Below, piece after piece: positions 58,380-64,000 of a stretch of 64,000 bases of DNA. The DNA comes from Cylindrodendrum hubeiense (Eukaryota > Ascomycota > Sordariomycetes > Hypocreales > Nectriaceae). The translations under genes and the position numbers were made by a program. How positions within the stretch are numbered: the first letter of the stretch is position 1; every line of letters starts with the position of its first letter. Under the pieces are notes generated by a model that searched no databases, was not told where the DNA came from, and worked only from the letters and a program-made list of their open reading frames with translations. The stretch covers positions 62,001 through 126,000 of the forward strand of contig JAANBB010000032.1 of the NCBI GenBank assembly GCA_014621425.1, given 5' to 3'.

Positions 58380-59593
58380 TGTTATAGATCCACAGGTAAG
58401 CTAGCTTACTGACTGGACGAGTGTATCGGAATTATAGGAGAGGAAAGTATCCCAAGAAAATTGTTCTTTGGATGTTGCATATCAACTCAGATAGTGAAAC
58501 GAATGCTCTATTCTACAATGAAGCCATGGAGTGCCAACTGCCACAGTTTTAAGTCCATTCGTGTCTCTACTGTCACCCGAGTTTTAAAAAGCGCAGATAA
58601 AACTGTGTCAGAAATTTCGATCTCTGTCACAATGCTTGGCTGGCCTTGCCATTAAGACCATTAATCCATGTAAATTGTACATGCGTTCCCGGACCCAACT
58701 TCAACGAGTATTCGAGATCGAGCCTTTGATAAGGATTGCAATTAATGATTTCTTGCTTGTTATATTTAGCATATCTCACTTAACATATTCTGTGCTAGAT
58801 CGGGGCTGGTCCGCTACCGTGGAGAGGATCGGCCCACACACTTGGTGCCCCCGGTCGTTCACGCCTCGAAAAAGCCGTTTGCTGCGATCCACGATTTTGT
58901 GATGGCCGTGCATCTGTGAGATTGTGGGACGGCCGAACACTTCCAGAGGACGCCAAGCTGCTCGTTGACTGTCCTGTGGTGGAATCGATCTATATCGAGA
59001 CGGATGATGAATGGATTAGGGACACGAGAAACCGGAACAGGCCCTCACAAGCTCTTCCACCGGGCGGGTTCCCGCCTCCGTTTCTTTTAAGCCGTTTGAA
59101 TCCTCCGTTTCCGGGCCCGAGAGGCTGATATCGATGCTATTGAAGGGGCACGGTTCATGCCGATTGATGGTGCTGTCATGATGACTGTAAATGATTGATC
59201 GCATTGAGGCACCATATTTCCTCTTCGTGAAAATATTCCAGACTGACGGACACCGCCCCCGGTATCATGACCAAACGATTCAACAAAAGACAGCACAAAA
59301 ACAGGCTAAAAACAGGATTCAACCGGGCAACTTGCACAACTCGCTGTCGTAATGGAGTCATGTGACATCGTGGTGGTTGCCTTGATCAAGGAAGGATCGC
59401 GTGCACTGCCACAGCAATGTAACCTGATGTCATCCAACTCTGAGATCACAGCCTCATCATTCCCACCTCAACTCCGATACGGCGAGCATCGCATCAACTT
59501 CGCATTATCTTCGCATCAATATCCCCCGACTCATTGCTATCCGTGCTCCTAACTGGCTTCACATATTACCCCCCTCGCAATCGCCCGCCCATC
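58380..59593. other. Gene-free stretch
   Basis: About 1.2 kb between SDR and arrestin genes. Only short ORFs without features are present. Confidence 0.45.
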
Positions 59594-61018
59594 ATGCCGC
59601 AAACTTCGCTCAGGTCGAGCGGCATTTTGGGAATCCGCCTCCAACACGGCCAGATCAGCTACGCTCCAGGCGACACCATCACCGGGTGCGTCTTCCGGAC
59701 ATCTAAAACTGTCAGCCCCAAGGCTAGTGTTACCATCAGTCTGCATGGACGAACAAAATCCTTGACGAGCGAGAGCCGCGGTATGGGCGCGAGCGTCACG
59801 TATCGTGGGCGCTTCAACTTGGTCAACTCGTCCCGCAGCAAGCAGAGAATCTTCCATGGACCGCTTCACATCCCAAATGCGGGTCAAGAGCAAGCCTGGC
59901 CCTTTGCCATCACAATCCCAACCCATGTTGACCACACAACCTTGGGTTCTACGCCACGGGATCAGAGCTACCTGCCTCTCGACTCTGGAGACTTCGCGAC
60001 GCGTCCTTTGCCATCCACATTCACTCTGAACCATAATGGATTCACATGCGACCTGGAGGGCTTTGTCGAATATTTCCTGAAAGCCGAGTTGCGACTAATT
60101 GAGAAGGGCTCGGAAGTTGTCGTTGATGCGATATTGCCTTTCAATGTCGTAGTATTGAACCCTGGTCCTCCCATTGTGGATTTCAAGACGAAGGCATTTC
60201 GCGGTTCCTGTGTCGTCTCCTCATATCGCCTGGTACCGGGAAACGAAGATGCCCAACTATCGTTTTCTCAGAAGACGAAGCAGCTGTTCGCGACCACCAA
60301 TGTACCCAAGTTCGGGTTGACTCTTCATATTGATTTTCCGACAGTAATTCAGCTGGAGAATCTAAACCCTGTTCCGTTTCTGATCCGACTGGCTCCCGAC
60401 TGGCACAGAACCAGCCAAGATGTCCAAGGTATTCCCCAGAAGGCCAGGCTGACCCGGCTTTCCATGAAAATCGTGGCTGCAACCGAGATCAGGTGCGAAG
60501 GGACCTTTTCACCTCATCACGAGGACACTAAGATGCAGTCGGATCTGGATATTGCATCCGCAATTGGACACCTTGGGAGGGACATTTACATTCCCTGTAC
60601 GGAGGAATCGCCGCCAGTTAACGTCGGGGAGATGATCAATCTGCGCATCGGCTATCATGGTCGCCTCGGACAGCGGTATAGTCACGAAGCCTTGGGCCCT
60701 AGCTTCAAGACATATAATATTCGCCAGAGCCACTCTTTGAACTGGGCGATATCACTGGAGATGGCCGGACAAAGTTTCAAAGTCTCTTCATCCACGCCGC
60801 TTACAATATTGCCACCAAGCGATAATAGGGTCCATGCAGCAAACGCTCAGGGTAGTGGGCACTCGCAATATGCATCTACAAAAGTCACACCGTTACAAAC
60901 GTCAGAGTCGTGGATACAGCCACCAGAGGAGGAAAAAGCCCCCCCATCCTTTTCACAAGTGCAAGAAGAAGATAAGAATTGGAAGGAGTATGAAGATGGC
61001 GATGTTAAAAAGGCGTGA
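59594..61018 (+). CDS. Arrestin-like protein
   Basis: A single exon of 474 codons from MPQTSLRSSGILGI. The beta-sandwich arrestin_N fold begins with LGIRLQHGQISYAPGDTITGCVF, a hallmark of alpha-arrestins, followed by ASVTISLHGRTKS, QRIFHGPLHIPNAGQEQAWPFAITIP and VEYFLKAELRL. The C-terminal half (LFATTNVPKFGLTLHIDFPTV and further strands) is the second sandwich, and the tail has Pro-rich PPEEEKAPPSFSQ. Fungal alpha-arrestins bring Rsp5-type ubiquitin ligases to plasma membrane transporters through PPxY motifs; here no clear PPxY is seen, only PPSF, so ligase binding is uncertain. It is likely cytosolic and appears intact. Confidence 0.82.
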   Translation: MPQTSLRSSGILGIRLQHGQISYAPGDTITGCVFRTSKTVSPKASVTISLHGRTKSLTSESRGMGASVTYRGRFNLVNSSRSKQRIFHGPLHIPNAGQEQAWPFAITIPTHVDHTTLGSTPRDQSYLPLDSGDFATRPLPSTFTLNHNGFTCDLEGFVEYFLKAELRLIEKGSEVVVDAILPFNVVVLNPGPPIVDFKTKAFRGSCVVSSYRLVPGNEDAQLSFSQKTKQLFATTNVPKFGLTLHIDFPTVIQLENLNPVPFLIRLAPDWHRTSQDVQGIPQKARLTRLSMKIVAATEIRCEGTFSPHHEDTKMQSDLDIASAIGHLGRDIYIPCTEESPPVNVGEMINLRIGYHGRLGQRYSHEALGPSFKTYNIRQSHSLNWAISLEMAGQSFKVSSSTPLTILPPSDNRVHAANAQGSGHSQYASTKVTPLQTSESWIQPPEEEKAPPSFSQVQEEDKNWKEYEDGDVKKA

Positions 61019-62667
61019 TGATTGGCTTTGTAATAAACTCATTGAGGTGTGCGTTCACGCTGAGTAGTCCAGAAGATCAGCTTAAGAAGATGAATTTAAA
61101 GATATTTGACAAGAGAGAGCACGTCCCTTAAGAGGAGGTACATACGGTTGAAGCATGCTAAGGGGTGTGGCGACCTGCATAAGCTCACGGTGGGGAAGAT
61201 ACGTTACTCTCTCGTGTACCGTAGACACTCGATAAATTCGGATGACGCTAAAACTTCACAGGCCAAAACTTCCAATGGCATGTGTTATTTTGAAGGGATA
61301 AGAGTGGGAGGGTAGAGAAGAATCTCCACCTAGCGTGTCTGAATTTATCGAGTTTTTGCAGGAACTTGCTTCTTCTGCTTCATCGACTTCTCTGTCGTTT
61401 CTATTTCCATTCATGCCACACGCGAACTGCTCTGCGCAGTGCCAGTACTTGGGCATTCAAGACTGTCAATGACCAGAGTCTGGGTCTTTTCTGAAAAGGT
61501 TAGCCTTACTATGTTTGACTGGGGTGATCTTGCGGGCAGCGTCAGGCCATTTGGGAGATTGTAGGGACAGGTGGGTATGCCTATTTATGGAACGATTTGG
61601 ACAGTGTCACAGTACGGCCCGTGCAAGCCGTATGGGTAGTCGGAACCTGAGGATGATCGACCCGGACGTTTCGACCAATCCAACATGGATAATGTACGAG
61701 GATGGAGCGCGGCGATCCTTAGATCACCACAATCCATACAGAGGATGGATCACTACGGTCCAGCGTTTCACGCGATCCCCGGATCATCTGGCAGTGTTTG
61801 TAGAAAACCCAACGTGTGCCCAGTAAAAACACGTGGCGCCTAAGCTCACCCCGGCTTGACCATCTCAGCCTTCGTATTCCCAGAAAGCTGAGACCAGGCC
61901 CTGCTCGACCAACACAAACCCTACGGTTGGTTTATCCCCGGTGCAGGTAACCAGGTCTTCCAAGCTGTCATGAAAATTGCCAATTAGCATCAGCCACAGG
62001 CATAACGGTCGGTGAAACGGGAAGCTGGCTTGGGAGAAATTGAACATACTGCAAACATGCATTTCCAGTGTCTTCCATCCGCTACTCCACATACCTTCTC
62101 TGCTTCCGGGGCACATCATGACAAGCTGCGTCTTTCCATCGATCGACGCCGCGGAATGGCAGGCGGTAAGCGAAATTGTACCCTGCAGGCCAATAAACAA
62201 AGCACCCCGATCCATGCTTAGGATTCACCTGACTTTGATGAAATGTGTTTCTGATCTCGTATTCCAAAACCCAATCGTGGCCAACATGGCAGAATTCGCT
62301 CACTCCTGAAACAATTGGAGAATCCTCCTAATGATGCACAGCCCTACCTAGGCACGATGAATTCGGATGCGCTAAGCGGAAATCTTACCCCATTATTCCA
62401 CTTTTATCCGTTCAAAGCGTCACATTCCATCCACAGTATTGGCCTGTGAAATTAGTGTCATCCGGATCTCCCTGGTGTCTACGGTATTATGGTGGGCCAA
62501 CAGCAGAGTGGCTAGGCTCTAAATTGCAGTGGCCGAGATTAAAATTAGCGTTGTTGGTTGTGCTGCGCTGCGCCCCATGTTCAAAACACGACCGAGTACA
62601 TATATCATACGAAGCACCCACCGACACGTCGACAATCTGCCTCCTTAACCCGTTCAATCTTTGCTCA
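61019..62667. other. Gene-free stretch with an inverted repeat
   Basis: About 1.65 kb. It holds the inverted repeat at 61227-61353 and the promoter of the WSC gene. Other ORFs are short and unsupported. Confidence 0.45.
61227..61353. repeat. Inverted repeat, arms of about 23 bp
   Basis: The left arm 61227-61250 (ACTCGATAAATTC then GGATGACGCTA) is matched by the reverse complement of 61331-61353. Thirteen bases are exact and the rest differ mainly by transitions and one indel. The loop is about 80 bp. Confidence 0.5.
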
Positions 62668-63342
62668 ATGGCGCATCTTACCCTTACTTGCGCAACTTTG
62701 CTCTCCTGGCTGTCGCTTGCGGCCGCCGGTGATTTCACCAGTGTTTCCACAGCGCCAACGCAACAGCTCAGCACTCTTCCGCTAGTCGACCAACTCACTT
62801 CACAGGGCTGCTACGGATCGCTCTCGGCCACCGCAAACAAAACAGACCTAAAATGGTTGTCCTCTGGGGCATGCTGGGAGGTTTGCGTAAAACAGAAGAA
62901 AGATGTTACGATAACGCACATGAACAACTGTTACTGTGCTGACACTTATCCACCTGAAGAGTCGCTGGTTGATGACAGCGAGTGCAACCACCCTTGTCCT
63001 TACTACGCACCTGAGGCATGTGGTGGCTCGGAAGCCTACAGTGTCTTCAACTCGGGCTCGAATATCCTGGTGAAGAATGACGACCCTGATAAGGCTACCC
63101 GTACCTCTTCTGCCTCGACCGGCTCTACTTCGACCGGCTCTGCTTCGACAGATTCTGCCTCTGCTTCGACCGACTCTGCTTCGACCGACTCTGCTTCAAC
63201 CGCCTCTTCCGCATCGACAACTGGTACCGATCCCAGCCAAACTACTTCGACCCCTGCTCCATCGGTCCAGACCAACGGTGCCAGCTATCAGTTCTCAATG
63301 ATTCAAGGCTTGGGTTGGCTCTCTCTGTTCTTGGCCATCTGA
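62668..63342 (+). CDS. WSC-domain cell-wall protein, GPI-type
   Basis: A single exon of 224 codons. MAHLTLTCATLLSWLSLAAAGDF is a signal peptide. The WSC domain spans residues about 50-135 (QGCYGSLSATANKT, ACWEVCVKQKKDV, NNCYCADTYPPEESLVDDSECNHPCP, EACGGSEAYSVF) with the expected cysteine pattern. A Ser/Thr-rich stalk of short repeats (STGSTSTGSASTDSASAST) follows, then a C-terminal hydrophobic tail (SMIQGLGWLSLFLAI) that fits a GPI signal or a membrane anchor. Yeast Wsc proteins sense cell-wall stress; many fungal WSC proteins are lectin-like wall components. Extracellular and probably O-mannosylated. Without a cytosolic tail, a GPI-anchored wall protein is more likely than a sensor. An upstream in-frame Met at 62446 lacks a signal peptide, so 62668 is chosen. 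Confidence 0.9.
   Translation: MAHLTLTCATLLSWLSLAAAGDFTSVSTAPTQQLSTLPLVDQLTSQGCYGSLSATANKTDLKWLSSGACWEVCVKQKKDVTITHMNNCYCADTYPPEESLVDDSECNHPCPYYAPEACGGSEAYSVFNSGSNILVKNDDPDKATRTSSASTGSTSTGSASTDSASASTDSASTDSASTASSASTTGTDPSQTTSTPAPSVQTNGASYQFSMIQGLGWLSLFLAI
63096..63215 (+). repeat. 15-bp-type minisatellite coding the Ser/Thr stalk
   Basis: Units like TCTGCTTCGACCGAC repeat about eight times. The count is likely variable between strains. Confidence 0.7.
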
Positions 63343-64000
63343 ACTGAGCAGGGGAGTTTTCTGCACCAGTCCACTGGTTACAAAAAGAGTTGTAAATTTT
63401 TTTTTCAGGCGGTTAGACCTTCCAGCATTGGGAGAAGGAAACCGTTTGAGCTGGGAAATGGAAAGATAATAAAATGTGTTGCATCTACAGGTTCGGGAGA
63501 AATTAACCACTGTGCGTTTGCACTCACCGTAAATTGATCTTGATAAAGAAAATAAAGCACATGTCAGAAGTCAGGTGCCCGAACTAGAATTTTAGATCGT
63601 AGAATCCGTTTTTTTACGTCGCTCTTTTGCTCGGGCTACAAGTAGTTCCCATTCACTAATAGTAGTCCAACATGCTTTCTCTGGTCTTGGTGGAAACTGG
63701 GGGTGATGAGAGCCCACATAGTGATAACCGCATAAATTCCCAGTTTTGTTGAGTGACCTCTATCTCAACTCTCGCCAGGACTTTTTTGTACACCTTTTCT
63801 GCTCCATAACGAAGTTCGTTGATACATGGTCATAGAATGGGTCGAGCAAGAGTGAACAACCTTCTACTTGTTGTTTATTATTGCGGGACGAATGATAGGC
63901 GTCAAATTCTGCATGTCAACGGCTCGGTTTTTATTTTCACTGCTTAAGCGGATATTGAGTATTTGTTTGTACATCGTAACGACAGTTAAATACTCTCCGA
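63343..64000. other. 3' region of the WSC gene and beyond
   Basis: It is moderately AT-rich with a T-run near 63400. No gene is seen up to the window edge. Confidence 0.45.

Noticed and set aside
58636..59128. ORFs of 70-88 codons after the SDR gene
   Set aside because: No family features and no plausible start or promoter context.
61515..61826. 103-codon ORF between the arrestin and WSC genes
   Set aside because: No conserved-looking motif, intron or signal peptide.

Overview
The window looks like nuclear DNA of a filamentous ascomycete (Pezizomycotina, perhaps a Sordariomycete such as a Fusarium relative; the genus is inference). The evidence is many short (about 45-120 bp) GT-AG introns, Zn2Cys6 regulators with a fungal-specific domain, a LaeA-like methyltransferase, PNP-NACHT-ankyrin and NACHT-WD40 STAND receptors, a secreted GH12 enzyme with a Kex2 site, and a WSC/GPI-type wall protein. 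I see no rRNA, tRNA, CRISPR array or intact transposon. Exon joins were checked by reading frame and donor/acceptor bases; most multi-exon models sum to whole codons.

Left part (1-11.4 kb): the 3' end of a fungal transcription factor, a LaeA-like methyltransferase (minus), a decayed DHA1 drug transporter with stop codons, a complete Zn2Cys6 regulator, a PQ-loop vacuolar transporter, then about 1.9 kb without genes and a broken SRPK-like kinase.

Catabolic-type block (11.8-22.6 kb): a Zn2Cys6 regulator, an FAD aromatic hydroxylase, a DAL5/TNA1-type carboxylate transporter, a D-2-hydroxyacid dehydrogenase and a DenD-like D-erythronate dehydrogenase. Regulator, importer and three oxidoreductases together suggest a small catabolic cluster for a hydroxylated or acidic carbon source.

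NLR block (23-41.6 kb): a small two-TM protein, an unknown signal-anchored protein with a GC-AG intron, a 1579-residue PNP-NACHT-ankyrin receptor with near-identical repeats, an AT/TA-rich gap, a 665-residue unknown protein, and a 1540-residue NACHT-WD40 receptor.

Decayed secondary-metabolism block (42-50 kb): a rearranged polyketide synthase relic with an inverted KS piece, an alpha/beta hydrolase, a broken DHA2 efflux pump, a THEM6-type thioesterase-like protein and a P450 with a frame break. Three perfect copies of the 12-bp palindrome GGTGGTACCACC lie in the 5' regions of the hydrolase, of the pump/thioesterase pair and of the P450, and I noticed no other copy in the window. This looks like the regulon signature of a cluster whose synthase has been lost.

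Right part (50-64 kb): a GH12 endoglucanase, an alcohol dehydrogenase relic, a multi-TM protein, a 2EXR/F-box-like protein, a short-chain dehydrogenase, an arrestin-like adaptor and a WSC-domain wall protein, separated by long gene-free stretches.
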